Program-made: the position numbers and the translations under genes
Part shown: positions 1 to 9,962 of the stretch, one piece after another
How the letters are laid out: the number at the start of each line of letters is the position of its first letter
Numbering within the stretch: position 1 is the stretch's first letter
Origin: Streptohalobacillus salinus
Lineage (GTDB): Bacteria > Bacillota > Bacilli > Bacillales > Amphibacillaceae
Direction of reading: 5' to 3'
Assembly (NCBI RefSeq): GCF_003201605.1
Contig: NZ_QJJR01000004.1
Span: forward strand, 186,001 to 250,000
Length of the DNA: 64,000 bases
The notes under the pieces: generated by a model
Seen by the model: the letters and a program-made list of their open reading frames with translations, nothing else
Databases searched by the model: none
What the model was told of the DNA's origin: nothing

Positions 1-811
1 CGAAGCGCTAACTTTTTACGATCAATACGGACCTGTGACCTTCCATTTGATTCCTTACTTTGAACCGGAAGAAGTGAACCAATGGTTTCTTGATGAGCGG
101 ATCGTCACCCACCAGCAAGCAACTGAAAAAGTGATTGAACAAATTGAATCAAGCATCGATGATAATGAGCGGCACGTCGTCCTGGCGCATACGTTTATGG
201 CAGGTGGGATGGAGTCAGATTCAGAAGATCGGTTATCGATGGTGGGTGGTTCACCTTATGTTGATGCTGACTTATTCAAAGCTTTTGATTATGTGGCGCT
301 TGGGCATTTGCACCAACCACAGAAGGTGAAACATGACCATATTCAGTATAGTGGCTCATTAATGAAGTATTCCTTTTCTGAAGCAAATCATAAAAAGTCA
401 GCGGTGCTTGTTGAACTACTGGAAAAAGGCAAGGTGTCGATACGTCGGCTACCATTTAGCCCACGCCGGGATTTACGTATCATTGAAGGTCTCTTTGAAG
501 AATTGATGGCTGAAGAACCGGCATCCGACGACTATCTATTGGTCCGCTTGTTTGATGACGCTGAAGTATTGGATGTGATGAGTGAGCTAAGAAAGAAGTT
601 CCCCAATGTCCTAAGACTTGAACAGATAAGACCGAAAAGTGATCGGCAGCTTGATCAATTGGCCGATATGCGCGCAAAACAAACGTTATCGAAGCGCGCC
701 TTATTTTCGCGCTTTTATCAAGATATGATCGGCGAACCATTGACAGAAGAGCGACAAGCCATTATCGACCAAGCCATTCAAGCACTCGCTGATAAAGAAA
801 GGGGCGAATAA
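1..811 (+). CDS. sbcD: SbcD nuclease subunit, 5'-truncated by the window edge
   Basis: Exonuclease subunit SbcD, the Mre11-type metallophosphoesterase of the SbcCD complex that cleaves DNA hairpins and protein-blocked ends. The frame is open from base 2 with no start in the window, so only the C-terminal about 269 residues are present. Visible family features are the AHTFMAGG block, the metal-binding GHLHQPQ motif and YSGSLMKYSF, which belong to the second half of the phosphoesterase domain, followed by the SbcD capping region. The stop lies one base before the sbcC ATG, so the two are translationally coupled as usual. The identification is firm; the N-terminal catalytic motifs lie outside the window. 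Confidence 0.95.
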   Translation, partial: EALTFYDQYGPVTFHLIPYFEPEEVNQWFLDERIVTHQQATEKVIEQIESSIDDNERHVVLAHTFMAGGMESDSEDRLSMVGGSPYVDADLFKAFDYVALGHLHQPQKVKHDHIQYSGSLMKYSFSEANHKKSAVLVELLEKGKVSIRRLPFSPRRDLRIIEGLFEELMAEEPASDDYLLVRLFDDAEVLDVMSELRKKFPNVLRLEQIRPKSDRQLDQLADMRAKQTLSKRALFSRFYQDMIGEPLTEERQAIIDQAIQALADKERGE

Positions 812-812
812 G

Positions 813-3800
813 ATGCGCGTTTTATCGTTAACCATGCAGGCATTTGGTCCATACAAAGACAAACAGACGCTAGACTTTCAGTTGCTTGGTCAAGAATCGA
901 TATTCTTGATTACGGGACCAACGGGCGGGGGAAAGACAACGATTTTTGATGCGATTACTTATGGTTTATATGGACGCGCCAGTGGTGAAGACCGTGATCA
1001 TGACACGCTGCGCTCAGACTTTAGTGGCGTCGATACAAAAACCTATGTTTCCTTTACCTTTCGCTTAAAGAATCAGCGTTATACAGTGACCAGGAGTCCG
1101 AAGCAATGGTTGCCGAAGACACGGGGAGAAGGTTTAAAAGAAGAACCGACCCAAGCGACATTGTTGACCTATGACGAAAACGGCGAAGAGGTCTTATTGG
1201 AGTCTAAGATTAAAGATGTCAATGAAAAAATCGAAACATTGATTGGCTTAGACTACCATCAGTTTTTAAAAATGATTATGATTCCGCAAGGTGAGTTTCG
1301 CCGGTTAATCAGTGAGAATAGTTCTGAACGCGAAGCCATCTTACAAAAGATCTTTAAAACGTATATGTACCGTGATTTGCAGGAATGGTTAAAAAATGAA
1401 ACGAAACAACAAAAAGAGCGGCTTGACCAGTTTAAGCATGAGCTTGCTTATCTGTTTAAAGCGGCTGGATTTTCTGAGGAGATGATTACCGCGTCGACCG
1501 ATCAAGCCTTGCAAACGGAACTCGTAGCACAAATCGACACGAAACAGAAACGAGTGAAGCAGCTCGATGATGAAATCGCTGTCGAGAAGCAGAGCATTGC
1601 CAAGGCGGAAGGTCGTTTATCGGAAGCAGAACAACGGCATCAACTATTTGAAGAACTAGACGCCCATAAAGAAAAAGAAGCCCATCTCTTGGAGATGAAA
1701 ACTAGTCAAGAAGAAAAGAAGCGGCAATTAATACGAGCGAAACAAGCACGTGAACTAGTTCCTTATGAACAACAGGTAACGATACGACACAACGAGGTTA
1801 AGGACCAAAGCGACGCAGTGACTTTGATTGAGCAAGACGTCAAACAATTAAAGCAACATCTAACAGAAAAACGCACACACTTAAAAACATTGGAAGCTAA
1901 AACAGAAGAAAAACAAACAGAACGCGAGCAATTAAAGCGTGAAGAAGAGCAATTAACGGAGTGGGAAACCGTTGAAGCGTTAAAAGAAACGTTACGAACT
2001 GAACAGCAGCGCTTAAAAACGTTAGAAACGGCAATCAATGAAACGAAAAAGGAAGAAGACAAAGCCCGTAAAAAACAAACCGCAATTGATCAGGCGCGAA
2101 GCGCGCTCGATCCGGTTAATGAGCAATTATATACCTTGAACGGGGAAATGAATCAACAGAATGAGCGCATGAAGTCGTTGGAGCAAGCAGCATCAGCCTA
2201 CCAATTACTCGAGCAATTAATCGCTGAGTATAAACGACTAAAACTCACGTACAATCAATTAGAAGTGGCGGTGAAAGCAGCGACTGAAAAAGAAGCGAAA
2301 GCCCTCCGATTGTGGCATGAGAATCAAGCGTACCATCTAGCGACAGCACTGCAAGCGGATGAGCCATGCCCTGTTTGTGGGTCAACATCACATCCCGCCT
2401 TAGCAACAGCGGCCGAAGCGTCGGTCTCAGATGAAGCTTTAGCAAAGCTGACCGAAGAAAAAGAGCAAGCGATTGAACAATTGAAAGCACAAGAAGGGTT
2501 ACTTTTAGATAAAAAAGCAGCCGGTGAGGCCAAACGACAGCTTGTGAATCATTACTTTGAGATGCTTCAATTACCTGAAGATACAACACACGTTGATTTA
2601 ACCACAGCCATTTCAACAACAAAAGCAACCCATGACGAGTTAACGAAGAAATATCAGGAAAAACAAGCGAAAAAACAAGCGCTTAACGCTGAAATTAATC
2701 AACAAGACAGCCTCAAAAACGAATTGGATCGGGTTACGAAAGTCCAACAACAGCAGGCAGAACAGCGGCAAACTGCGATGAGTAAGTGCGATCGCTTAAG
2801 TGCGGTGATTGAAGAAAAAGAATCAAAGTTACCAAAGACGTCTCTTAGCTTTACAGCATTTAAGCAGACACTTGTTGAAAAAGAAGCAGCATTGACACAT
2901 TTCTTTGAACAACTTACTCAAGCTGAGAAAGCTGTACAAACATTAAATGAGCGCTACAGTAATAGCGAAACAAAATTAACGGCTGCAGAGGAATTTCTTC
3001 GGACACTTTCACTTAAATACAAGGAAGCAGAGGCCGCTTTTAAGAGAGAACAACAGCGGTTAAATTTTCAGCACCATAATGACTATGTCTTAGCGAAGTT
3101 AACAGACGAAGAAATTGAAGCGATTCAAACGGAGATTGATGACTATGAGCAAACATTCAATCAAGTAAAAGCTAGGCTCAAACAGCTAGAAGAAAAGCTG
3201 CACGAACAAGTCCGCCCTGACCTTGAGGCCAAACGTAATGCACTAAAACAGCAACGTGACCAGCATCAAGCGCTCCGGGATCAGCATGTAACGCTTCAAT
3301 CAGAGACCAAGCATCTTTTAAAGCTACACCAAGAGATTACCGATTTATTAAAAGAACGCGCGCTTGAACTTAAGACCTATCAAGATTATGAACATCTAAG
3401 CAGTCTTAGTCGAGGGGATAATCATTTAAAACTATCATTTGAACGCTATGTATTGTCAGCCTTTCTTGACGAGATAATTATTAAGGCAAACAGTCGCCTC
3501 AATGATTTGACCGATCATCGCTACCAACTAAAGCGGAGTGCAGATGTTGCTAAACGCGGGGCGCAAAGTGGACTTGATTTAGAAGTGATTGATTTCCATA
3601 CCTCAAAAGTTCGCTCAGTAAAGACCCTGTCTGGGGGCGAGGGCTTTAAAGCATCACTTAGTTTAGCACTAGGAATGGCCGATGTCGTCCAAGAACACGC
3701 TGGTGGCATACAGCTTGATACGCTGTTTATTGATGAAGGGTTTGGTACACTTGATGAGGTGTCGCTTGATCAAGCCATCAACACGTTAAAAGGGTTGCAA

Positions 3801-3917
3801 CAAAACGACCGAATTTTAGGGATTATTTCACATGTTCCTCAGCTAAAAGAAGAAATATATGCTAAACTAGTGATAGAAACATCACCGCAAGGCTCACATG
3901 CAGCTTTTCGTGTTTAA
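813..3917 (+). CDS. sbcC: SbcC, SMC-like ATPase of the SbcCD nuclease
   Basis: ATPase subunit SbcC (Rad50-like), 1034 aa, a normal length for the family. Walker A GPTGGGKT is at residues 35-42. Long Glu/Gln/Lys-rich coiled coils flank the zinc-hook CPVC at residues 519-522. The ABC signature (TLSGGEGFK) is near residue 938 and Walker B (LFIDEGFG) near 970, followed by the D-loop. It partners the upstream sbcD in processing hairpins, palindromes and stalled forks. The ATG follows the sbcD stop by one base and uses GGGGCG inside the sbcD end as ribosome site. Nothing suggests damage. Confidence 0.97.
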   Translation: MRVLSLTMQAFGPYKDKQTLDFQLLGQESIFLITGPTGGGKTTIFDAITYGLYGRASGEDRDHDTLRSDFSGVDTKTYVSFTFRLKNQRYTVTRSPKQWLPKTRGEGLKEEPTQATLLTYDENGEEVLLESKIKDVNEKIETLIGLDYHQFLKMIMIPQGEFRRLISENSSEREAILQKIFKTYMYRDLQEWLKNETKQQKERLDQFKHELAYLFKAAGFSEEMITASTDQALQTELVAQIDTKQKRVKQLDDEIAVEKQSIAKAEGRLSEAEQRHQLFEELDAHKEKEAHLLEMKTSQEEKKRQLIRAKQARELVPYEQQVTIRHNEVKDQSDAVTLIEQDVKQLKQHLTEKRTHLKTLEAKTEEKQTEREQLKREEEQLTEWETVEALKETLRTEQQRLKTLETAINETKKEEDKARKKQTAIDQARSALDPVNEQLYTLNGEMNQQNERMKSLEQAASAYQLLEQLIAEYKRLKLTYNQLEVAVKAATEKEAKALRLWHENQAYHLATALQADEPCPVCGSTSHPALATAAEASVSDEALAKLTEEKEQAIEQLKAQEGLLLDKKAAGEAKRQLVNHYFEMLQLPEDTTHVDLTTAISTTKATHDELTKKYQEKQAKKQALNAEINQQDSLKNELDRVTKVQQQQAEQRQTAMSKCDRLSAVIEEKESKLPKTSLSFTAFKQTLVEKEAALTHFFEQLTQAEKAVQTLNERYSNSETKLTAAEEFLRTLSLKYKEAEAAFKREQQRLNFQHHNDYVLAKLTDEEIEAIQTEIDDYEQTFNQVKARLKQLEEKLHEQVRPDLEAKRNALKQQRDQHQALRDQHVTLQSETKHLLKLHQEITDLLKERALELKTYQDYEHLSSLSRGDNHLKLSFERYVLSAFLDEIIIKANSRLNDLTDHRYQLKRSADVAKRGAQSGLDLEVIDFHTSKVRSVKTLSGGEGFKASLSLALGMADVVQEHAGGIQLDTLFIDEGFGTLDEVSLDQAINTLKGLQQNDRILGIISHVPQLKEEIYAKLVIETSPQGSHAAFRV

Positions 3918-3947
3918 ATGGATTACAAATGAAATGAGGGATGACTG

Positions 3948-4196
3948 ATGTCAATGCCATTAACGTTAGAATGGGCATTAATTACCGAAGGAAAAGAAAA
4001 ACGAGTGGGCGATTCAGACAATCGTTTTGTTTTAACATTGGATGGTTATCGCCTACACCCAATCAATGATCGGATTGAAATTAGACGCCATCAAACGTCT
4101 GATCAAATTGGTTTTGGAGAAATTAAAGAATTAACCTGGCGTGATGGTGAGACGATTATTATTTATCAATTGTTGTCACTTTATAGTGTGAATTAG
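3948..4196 (+). CDS. Small conserved protein, DUF2584-like
   Basis: An 82-aa protein that appears to end the sbcDC transcript, 30 bases after sbcC, with GAGGGATGACTG as ribosome site. The pattern MPLTLEWALIT.GKEKR, GYRLHPINDRIEIRR and a C-terminal TIIIYQLLSLYSVN resembles from memory the DUF2584 family of small Bacillales proteins of unknown function. No signal peptide or membrane segment is seen, and the protein is probably a cytoplasmic beta-rich fold. The family name is a recollection and not a search result, while the gene itself is well supported by its RBS and by the terminator that follows. Confidence 0.75.
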   Translation: MSMPLTLEWALITEGKEKRVGDSDNRFVLTLDGYRLHPINDRIEIRRHQTSDQIGFGEIKELTWRDGETIIIYQLLSLYSVN

Positions 4197-4251
4197 TATT
4201 AAGTTAGTCGTTGTTAAACCTATATCTCAACGTTTATAAATGATTTTGCAT

Positions 4252-4290
4252 AAAAGACCCGTGCTTGAAAGGTAAGCGCACGGGTCTTTT
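4252..4290. terminator. Bidirectional rho-independent terminator
   Basis: A 13-bp perfect stem AAAAGACCCGTGC / GCACGGGTCTTTT with a 13-nt loop and T-rich flanks on both strands. It sits between the convergent sbcDC-DUF2584 transcript and the minus-strand lipoprotein gene, so it probably serves both. Confidence 0.9.
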
Positions 4291-4331
4291 TGATGTTTTC
4301 TCAGATGGAGAGGCTGGTATTAGAGCTATGT

Positions 4332-4859
4332 TTAATCATAAAACAATTCAACGGAATGAACGGGAAGGTTTTGGTTTTCGAAATCTACGTATGCTTGCTT
4401 CATCTCTGTAAAGTGAATCCAGTACTTGGCACCGATTCTGTAATCATCGGTAACGGTTTCAAAGGATTGAAAGGCAAACGCAGGTTCACCTAGTACTTCA
4501 ACAACAGTTATAGCCGGATCATCTGTTTTTATAACCGTGAGCACGGGCATATCATCATATGCTGGATCTAGAATTGACATTTTACTAATCGAATCATAAC
4601 CCATAATCCATTCGACTTGATCCGAGGCATACTCAAGTACGGCAACGTTTAATGCGTGATTCACGTCGGTAAACACATAAATATAATCGTGTTTAATTTG
4701 ATAATTAATGATCGTGTGCGGCGGGTAGTCATGTTGGTTCATAACTGTTTTTATCTGTTCTTCTAAGCTCATACTCGCATCTGGTTGATCTGCTTCTCTC
4801 ACATCGGTGCATCCGACTAAGAATAAAATGAAGCCGATACACACTAATAGGTTTTTCAA
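4332..4859 (-). CDS. Lipoprotein of unknown function
   Basis: A 175-aa secreted lipoprotein. The N-terminus has a short Lys-containing start, a hydrophobic segment and a lipobox LVGC with the lipidated Cys at residue 17. The mature part is acidic and hydrophilic, with no motif I recognise. It stands alone between the sbcDC terminator and the divergent corA gene, about 195 bp away, and that gap must hold both promoters. Function is not assignable from sequence; a surface-exposed monocistronic lipoprotein is all that can be supported. Confidence 0.8.
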   Translation of the reverse strand: MKNLLVCIGFILFLVGCTDVREADQPDASMSLEEQIKTVMNQHDYPPHTIINYQIKHDYIYVFTDVNHALNVAVLEYASDQVEWIMGYDSISKMSILDPAYDDMPVLTVIKTDDPAITVVEVLGEPAFAFQSFETVTDDYRIGAKYWIHFTEMKQAYVDFENQNLPVHSVELFYD

Positions 4860-5054
4860 ATAATCGCCTCGCTTTTATGGTGGTTTGCTTCCTTAGGGTC
4901 AGAGTATAAATCCTGTTTAGATAAGTTTAACATAACTTTCTAATCATTTTACACTTATGCGTTGTGTTTCGTGACATCACGGTTTTCAGTTCTAGTTATT
5001 CCGGATCAAATCATGTAAGATAAAGGAGTAAATACATAATCAAGGAGGTAGCCC

Positions 5055-6113
5055 GTGCATCTCAAAGACCCATTTAAATTAAGCGCACATAAGAAAGCAA
5101 CAATAGGAGAACCACCAGGCACACTTAGTTATCGAGGTCCACATAATGATGTCAATGTTCAAATTGACGTCATCGAATATGATCAGGATCATTATGTTAA
5201 AAAACAACTGGCAAGTTTGGATGAACTTATTATCAAAGATAAAAAATATTGGATTAATATCACAGGTCTTCATGATATCGATTTGATTCGAGAAATTGGC
5301 GAAAAATTTCAAATTCATGATATGGATCTTGAAGATGTGGTGCACGTCTCCCAGCGCAGCAAGATCGAAATCAAAGAGGATTATCTGTTTTCCATATTCA
5401 AGATGATTTATCTTGCGGGTGATGAAGTAAAACATGAACACATCTCGATTTTTCTTAAAGAGAATTTACTCCTCTCTTTTCAAGAGCTACCTGGTGATGT
5501 TTTTGATACGGTTAGAAAAAGACTTAAAGAGGGCAATGAACGCACCAGGGAATTGGGCGTCGATTTTCTGTTTTATACGCTTATTGATGTACTTACGGAC
5601 CACTACTACCCAGTAGTTAACACGTCCTATGCAGCGTTTAATGATGTGGAACTAAGCGCGCTTGAAGAAAACGAACCGGATATGAGTGAGATCTACAGAC
5701 TGAGAAAAGAACTTTTATATATGGTTAATGCGGTTACACCGATCAAAGACGCAATCTATAATTTCACCAAAACTGAGAATCCTTATTTCAAAAAAGAGAG
5801 CATTCCTTATTATGCGGATGTGATTGATCACCTAAGCCAAATCAGCGATTCGCTTAAGTCTCATCGAGAGATGATTAATTCGCTTTACGAGATGCAAATG
5901 GCAAAAGTCAGTAATGAACTTAACAAAACAATGATGACCTTGACCACATTTTCTGTCATCTTTATCCCACTATCTTTTTTAGCGGGCATATTTGGAATGA
6001 ACTTTACTCATTTTCCTGGGCTGAGGAGCCCTTATGGGATTTATGTCTTTGTCATCGTTTGTGGTGCGATCGCTTTTGGTATGCTGAGTTATTTTAAACG
6101 GAAAAAATGGTGA
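5055..6113 (+). CDS. corA: CorA-family magnesium/divalent cation transporter
   Basis: A 352-aa channel of the CorA/2-TM-GxN family, importing Mg2+ (some members Co2+ or Zn2+). The large N-terminal cytoplasmic domain is followed by a long helical stretch and two C-terminal membrane helices. The signature GMNF is at the end of TM1 (about residue 317), followed by the pore loop and a basic C-terminus KRKKW. The start is GTG, placed by a strong AAGGAGG seven bases upstream. It is monocistronic and lies divergent from the lipoprotein gene. No Mg-sensing leader was recognised upstream. Confidence 0.92.
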   Translation: MHLKDPFKLSAHKKATIGEPPGTLSYRGPHNDVNVQIDVIEYDQDHYVKKQLASLDELIIKDKKYWINITGLHDIDLIREIGEKFQIHDMDLEDVVHVSQRSKIEIKEDYLFSIFKMIYLAGDEVKHEHISIFLKENLLLSFQELPGDVFDTVRKRLKEGNERTRELGVDFLFYTLIDVLTDHYYPVVNTSYAAFNDVELSALEENEPDMSEIYRLRKELLYMVNAVTPIKDAIYNFTKTENPYFKKESIPYYADVIDHLSQISDSLKSHREMINSLYEMQMAKVSNELNKTMMTLTTFSVIFIPLSFLAGIFGMNFTHFPGLRSPYGIYVFVIVCGAIAFGMLSYFKRKKW

Positions 6114-6319
6114 TAATAAACAGGTGATGCTTGGGTCATTGGGTTTAAAAACAGAGATTTCAAGCAAAACCATTCCATGGAAATGCCTAGCTAGAGATGT
6201 TGAGCAGTTGTCTAGGGAGTGAAGAGGTATTGCGTGACATCGATGTTTTTTGTTTCTCTGAGTGTATTGGTTGGTATTAACACAAATATTCAGTAAAATG
6301 AGAGATAGGAGGGATGACA

Positions 6320-7279
6320 ATGACAGAACAAATTGCAACATTCGCAGGTGGTTGTTTCTGGTGTATGGTCGAGCCATTTGACGAACAACCAGGTATTATT
6401 GACGTTGTTTCAGGTTACACAGGGGGCGATTTACCGAATCCAACCTATGAACAAGTCTGTTCCAACAAGACGGGCCATGTTGAAGCGGTCCAGATCACTT
6501 ATGACCCAGCGATCTTTCCATATGAAAAGTTACTACGCTTGTTTTGGCAACAGATTGATCCTACGGATGATGGAGGTCAGTTCCATGATCGGGGCGATTC
6601 TTATCGCACCGCGATTTTTTACCATAACGATGAACAAAAACAGTTGGCCGAAGCATCAAAGCAACAACTTGATGAAGAAGGTCCGTTTACAGCGTCAGTA
6701 AAAACGCGTATTTTACCAGCAAAGCCGTTTTATCCGGCTGAAGATAAACATCAAGATTACTACAAGAAAAATGGTTTTCACTACCGTCTTTATAAAAAAG
6801 GCTCTGGACGAGAAGCTTTTATTCGTGACACGTGGAAAAAACAATACAGTGACGCGGAGTTAAAGAAGATCCTCTCGCCAATGAGCTATCATGTGATGAA
6901 AGAAGAAGGAACAGAACCACCGTTTAAGAATGCCTATCATGATAATACTGCTGCAGGTATTTATGTCGATCCGATTAGTGGCGAAGCACTATTCTCTTCA
7001 ACCGACCAATATGATGCGGGTTGTGGTTGGCCAAGTTTCACAAAACCCATCCAGGCCAATGAGTTAGAAGAAAAAATGGATACTCGGCACGGCATGCGCC
7101 GAATTGAAGTGCGTACAAAAACATCAGATGCCCATTTAGGTCATGTCTTTGATGATGGACCAAAAGAAACGGGAGGGGCGCGTTACTGTATGAATTCAGC
7201 TGCGCTAAAATTCATTAAGAAAGAAGATTTAGAAGCAGAGGGTTACGGTGAGTATCTCCATCTGTTTAATAAAGAATAG
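6320..7279 (+). CDS. msrAB: Bifunctional peptide methionine sulfoxide reductase MsrA-MsrB
   Basis: A 319-aa fusion that repairs both stereoisomers of methionine sulfoxide. The MsrA domain is N-terminal, with catalytic Cys in GGCFWC near residue 13. The MsrB domain is C-terminal, with [21 protein letters not shown] and the catalytic Cys in [11 protein letters not shown]. The MsrB zinc CxxC pairs are absent, as in the non-zinc MsrB subclass. ATG at 6320 is chosen over the in-frame ATG at 6314 because the AGGAGGG ends at 6313, leaving proper spacing only for the second. It is a single gene with no obvious operon partner. Confidence 0.95.
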   Translation: MTEQIATFAGGCFWCMVEPFDEQPGIIDVVSGYTGGDLPNPTYEQVCSNKTGHVEAVQITYDPAIFPYEKLLRLFWQQIDPTDDGGQFHDRGDSYRTAIFYHNDEQKQLAEASKQQLDEEGPFTASVKTRILPAKPFYPAEDKHQDYYKKNGFHYRLYKKGSGREAFIRDTWKKQYSDAELKKILSPMSYHVMKEEGTEPPFKNAYHDNTAAGIYVDPISGEALFSSTDQYDAGCGWPSFTKPIQANELEEKMDTRHGMRRIEVRTKTSDAHLGHVFDDGPKETGGARYCMNSAALKFIKKEDLEAEGYGEYLHLFNKE

Positions 7280-7383
7280 TTGAATGCATACCGATGATTA
7301 TCAAAGATAGATGAGCGTCAAATAAAGTCTAACTCACTCGCCTCCATGTGAGCAGTGGTTCATCGGTTTAATATCAAAGTAGT

Positions 7384-7441
7384 GAGAGCACCCTCCTGTT
7401 AATGAATGAGATCAGGCATTCATTAGGAAAAAGGTGCTCTC
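7384..7441. repeat. Nested inverted repeat downstream of msrAB
   Basis: The outer stem GAGAGCACC / GGTGCTCTC (9 bp) encloses an inner stem AATGAATG / CATTCATT (8 bp), about 100 bases after the msrAB stop. No T-tract follows directly, so it is a weak terminator at best. The stretch 7280-7710 otherwise contains no intact gene. Around 7550-7640 a short open stretch (reading ITTFENVQQMVQSEWRDLLG in one frame) looks like decayed coding sequence, broken by stops on both sides. Confidence 0.5.
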
Positions 7442-7710
7442 TCATAATTTGAATGATACTCATATTGAACGTGTTGCTGAAAAAATCAATGTGTTGATTG
7501 TGGATTCATATGATGACGTTTAAGGAATTTACAGCAGTTTCGCAAGGTGAGCTTTACTGGTATTACAACATTTGAAAACGTGCAACAGATGGTGCAAAGC
7601 GAATGGAGAGACCTTTTGGGGAAATTACTTAAGCTATGATATTGATGAACCATGAATACTTTCAATTTTTGAAGAGTGTTCATTTGTGAAAAATGGGGGT
7701 GAAGGGATAA

Positions 7711-8553
7711 GTGTTACTAGCTGATATTCTTCAATTAGAAGGATTCTTTAACAAAAACATTAAAGTTGTTAGACATACGACTAATAGAAAAGAGATTAAA
7801 AATCTCGTTGACTCGGGAGCATTTGAGCTATATCAATCCTACCAGAAGACAGATGTATTCAAAGATGCTGAATATATTATCACATTTAAAGGCATGGAAG
7901 GTAAGAAAGCTGTATTGCAAGGTGTCTATAAAGTGAATCAAGTTAAAGAGGCGACTAATTTACCTGAAACCCTTCAACCCATCATTGATTTAGAAAATTG
8001 GGGAACGGGACCATACTTCATGTATGACCTCATTAGAGATGATACTCTTGCTGACTTAGAAGAGCGGTTGGTTATTGATTGGGGAGGTTCTACAGTTTCA
8101 TGGTGTCAGAAAAAAATTGATAAAGAAATCATTGAAATCCTACCAAGAGGGTATGCAAAGTCGTTTCTAAGTTATGAAAATGTACTTCTAGATTTTACTG
8201 AGCTAGAAAAGATTGTCCAGTACCCCGATGTGAACAAACAGTGGAGAACGATGCTTTCAAATGTGTATGGCGTCTATTTGCTGCTTGACACAACGACTGG
8301 CCAGCAATACATTGGTTCTGCTTACGGAAAAGAAGGGTTATGGGGCAGATGGAGGAATTATATTCAAACAAAGCATGGGGGTAATAAAATCCTGATTGAA
8401 CTGTTGAGTGATGATCCATTACGATACAAGAAATTTAGATTTAGTATATTGAATGTTGTTCCAAATTCATCTTTAAGGGAAGAAGTCATACATCTTGAAC
8501 AGCTAACAAAAGAAAAGTTGGGAACGCGAGTGTTTGGTTTGAATTCGAATTAA
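7711..8553 (+). CDS. GIY-YIG nuclease-domain protein, orphan
   Basis: A 280-aa protein whose C-terminal third is a GIY-YIG nuclease domain: GVYLLLD, then QYIGSA 14 residues later, GRWRNY with the catalytic-type Arg, and a downstream Glu in LREEVIHLEQ. The N-terminal about 180 residues form an unrecognised domain containing WGTGPYFMYDL and WGGSTVSWCQ. The layout fits stand-alone GIY-YIG proteins that are candidate restriction-type or DNA-processing enzymes. The start is GTG after GGGGGTGAAGGG. The flanks (7440-7700 and 8554-8690) look like eroded coding sequence, suggesting a remnant of a larger acquired segment. The exact role is unknown. Confidence 0.8.
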   Translation: MLLADILQLEGFFNKNIKVVRHTTNRKEIKNLVDSGAFELYQSYQKTDVFKDAEYIITFKGMEGKKAVLQGVYKVNQVKEATNLPETLQPIIDLENWGTGPYFMYDLIRDDTLADLEERLVIDWGGSTVSWCQKKIDKEIIEILPRGYAKSFLSYENVLLDFTELEKIVQYPDVNKQWRTMLSNVYGVYLLLDTTTGQQYIGSAYGKEGLWGRWRNYIQTKHGGNKILIELLSDDPLRYKKFRFSILNVVPNSSLREEVIHLEQLTKEKLGTRVFGLNSN

Positions 8554-8813
8554 GAGATGAGTTCGAAGTTGAAAAACATAGTAGGTTCAAAGACATGCTA
8601 GTTGCATTAAAAAGAATAGGGATAGAGGAAAATAAAAGGACTGAAATACTGAGCGTAAATTGGATGATTTGTTTACTAGCGCTTTAAGATGGAGTCGATC
8701 CAATCAAATACTTTTTACTTTGCAAACTAGATGGATAACCTAGACGTGCGGATACATAAGGTGGTTCCTACATGCAATGAACGAAAGAAGTAGACAACTA
8801 ACGGAGGTTTATC

Positions 8814-9320
8814 ATGAATAATAATGATCTATTGGTAAGGTTAAGATATGCGCTTGATTTAAAAGATGAAGAAATGGTTGATATTTTTAAGCTTGGTGAT
8901 TATCTGATTTCAAAAGAAACAGTACAACGTATGTTAACAAAAAGCAATCCTCAATCCAATCAAACAGACACCCATACAGAAAATGAGTATGAAATCGATT
9001 GTGATTACGAACAATTAAATGCTTTCTTAGACGGGTTAATTATTTTCAAACGTGGCCAACAAGACCAAGCGAAAAAAGCCCCGCAAAAGCAGGCCTTAAC
9101 GGATGAGAATGTTAACAACGTTGTGCTAAAGAAAGTCAAGATTGCGCTGACACTTACAAGTGATGATATGCTTCAGCTTTTATCTGAAGCAGGGGTTAAT
9201 ATTTCAAGTAGTGAGCTAAGTGCTGTGCTAAGAAAAGAAGGTCACCGTAACTATAAACCTTGTGGGGACCGTTACGTGAGAAACTTCTTAAAAGGCTTAG
9301 CCCTTAAATACCGTCATTAA
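8814..9320 (+). CDS. DUF1456 family protein (YehS-like)
   Basis: A 168-aa protein with two similar halves, each beginning with a pattern like LLVRLRYALDLKDEEMVDIF and VLKKVKIALTLTSDDMLQLL, followed by a conserved (Y/C)E.LNAFLDGLI or VRNFLKGLALKYR. This duplicated arrangement is typical of DUF1456 (E. coli YehS). Function is unknown. A linker of about 30 polar residues joins the halves. The start ATG follows GGAGGTTTATC. It is monocistronic, with a hairpin terminator 45 bases downstream. Confidence 0.88.
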   Translation: MNNNDLLVRLRYALDLKDEEMVDIFKLGDYLISKETVQRMLTKSNPQSNQTDTHTENEYEIDCDYEQLNAFLDGLIIFKRGQQDQAKKAPQKQALTDENVNNVVLKKVKIALTLTSDDMLQLLSEAGVNISSSELSAVLRKEGHRNYKPCGDRYVRNFLKGLALKYRH

Positions 9321-9364
9321 GTATAGTTTCTAGGTATCATGGTGTATTAGGTGATCAAAAATTA

Positions 9365-9399
9365 ACGCGGTGTGTTCTTTTAGAACCGCCGTGTTTTTT
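9365..9399 (+). terminator. Probable rho-independent terminator after the DUF1456 gene
   Basis: An imperfect hairpin with the core GTTCT / AGAAC and GC-rich outer arms, followed by GTGTTTTTTG. It lies 45 bp after the DUF1456 stop. The remaining region up to 9668 shows no gene. Confidence 0.6.
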
Positions 9400-9668
9400 G
9401 CTATTAAGCAGCACATTCGCATGACGTGTGGCAAAAAGAAGCATAGCTTGTTTTTGCTTTTGCTAGGACTGGTCATAACGCAGTGACGCGACGTATGCCT
9501 GATGGTTAAGGCATGAAATGCTAGGTACTGAGCTTGCGTTCATTGATAAGGCGACTAGTTAAGTAAATTTTTGCTTTGTTTTACTAAGTAACACTTATTT
9601 TTCAAGGGAAAACATGATAAAATAAACACGTGTATCAATTTTGAGTGAAAAAGGGGGCGTACGTTGCC

Positions 9669-9878
9669 GTGATTCATAAAGGGTGGGAACAAAGAGATAC
9701 CATTAAACAAATCAAGTGTGTGCATGCCGACGCAAAGAAATTTGTCGTGGATAACATGTTGACACCAGGTAAAGTTTACGATGTAAAGAATGAAACCGAT
9801 GAATTTTATTTCATCATTGATAACTCCAATCGTATCGGAGGCTTTCGGAAAAATTATTTTTCTGAAGAAATTGAATAG
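9669..9878 (+). CDS. Small conserved protein, DUF6501-like
   Basis: A 69-aa soluble protein with the pattern VIHKGWE.RDTIK.IKCVHADAKKF, LTPGKVYDVKNETDEFYFIIDN and GGFRKNYF, which matches my memory of the DUF6501 family of small Bacillaceae proteins (function unknown). The GTG at 9669 is preferred because GGGGG at 9653-9657 gives correct spacing and because family members start with (M/V)IH. An upstream in-frame GTG at 9645 has no ribosome site. It stands alone, 84 bases before the phosphatase gene. Confidence 0.78.
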   Translation: MIHKGWEQRDTIKQIKCVHADAKKFVVDNMLTPGKVYDVKNETDEFYFIIDNSNRIGGFRKNYFSEEIE

Positions 9879-9962
9879 ACGACGTTTTTTAAGGTGAATT
9901 TAAGGTAATAGATAAGGGTAAGTTAATTGTTATACGATACTAGCGCCTAGGGAGATGAGCTC

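Noticed and set aside
7486-7683. 65-residue minus-strand frame downstream of msrAB
   Set aside because: Lacks an RBS; the opposite strand shows the more coding-like remnants.
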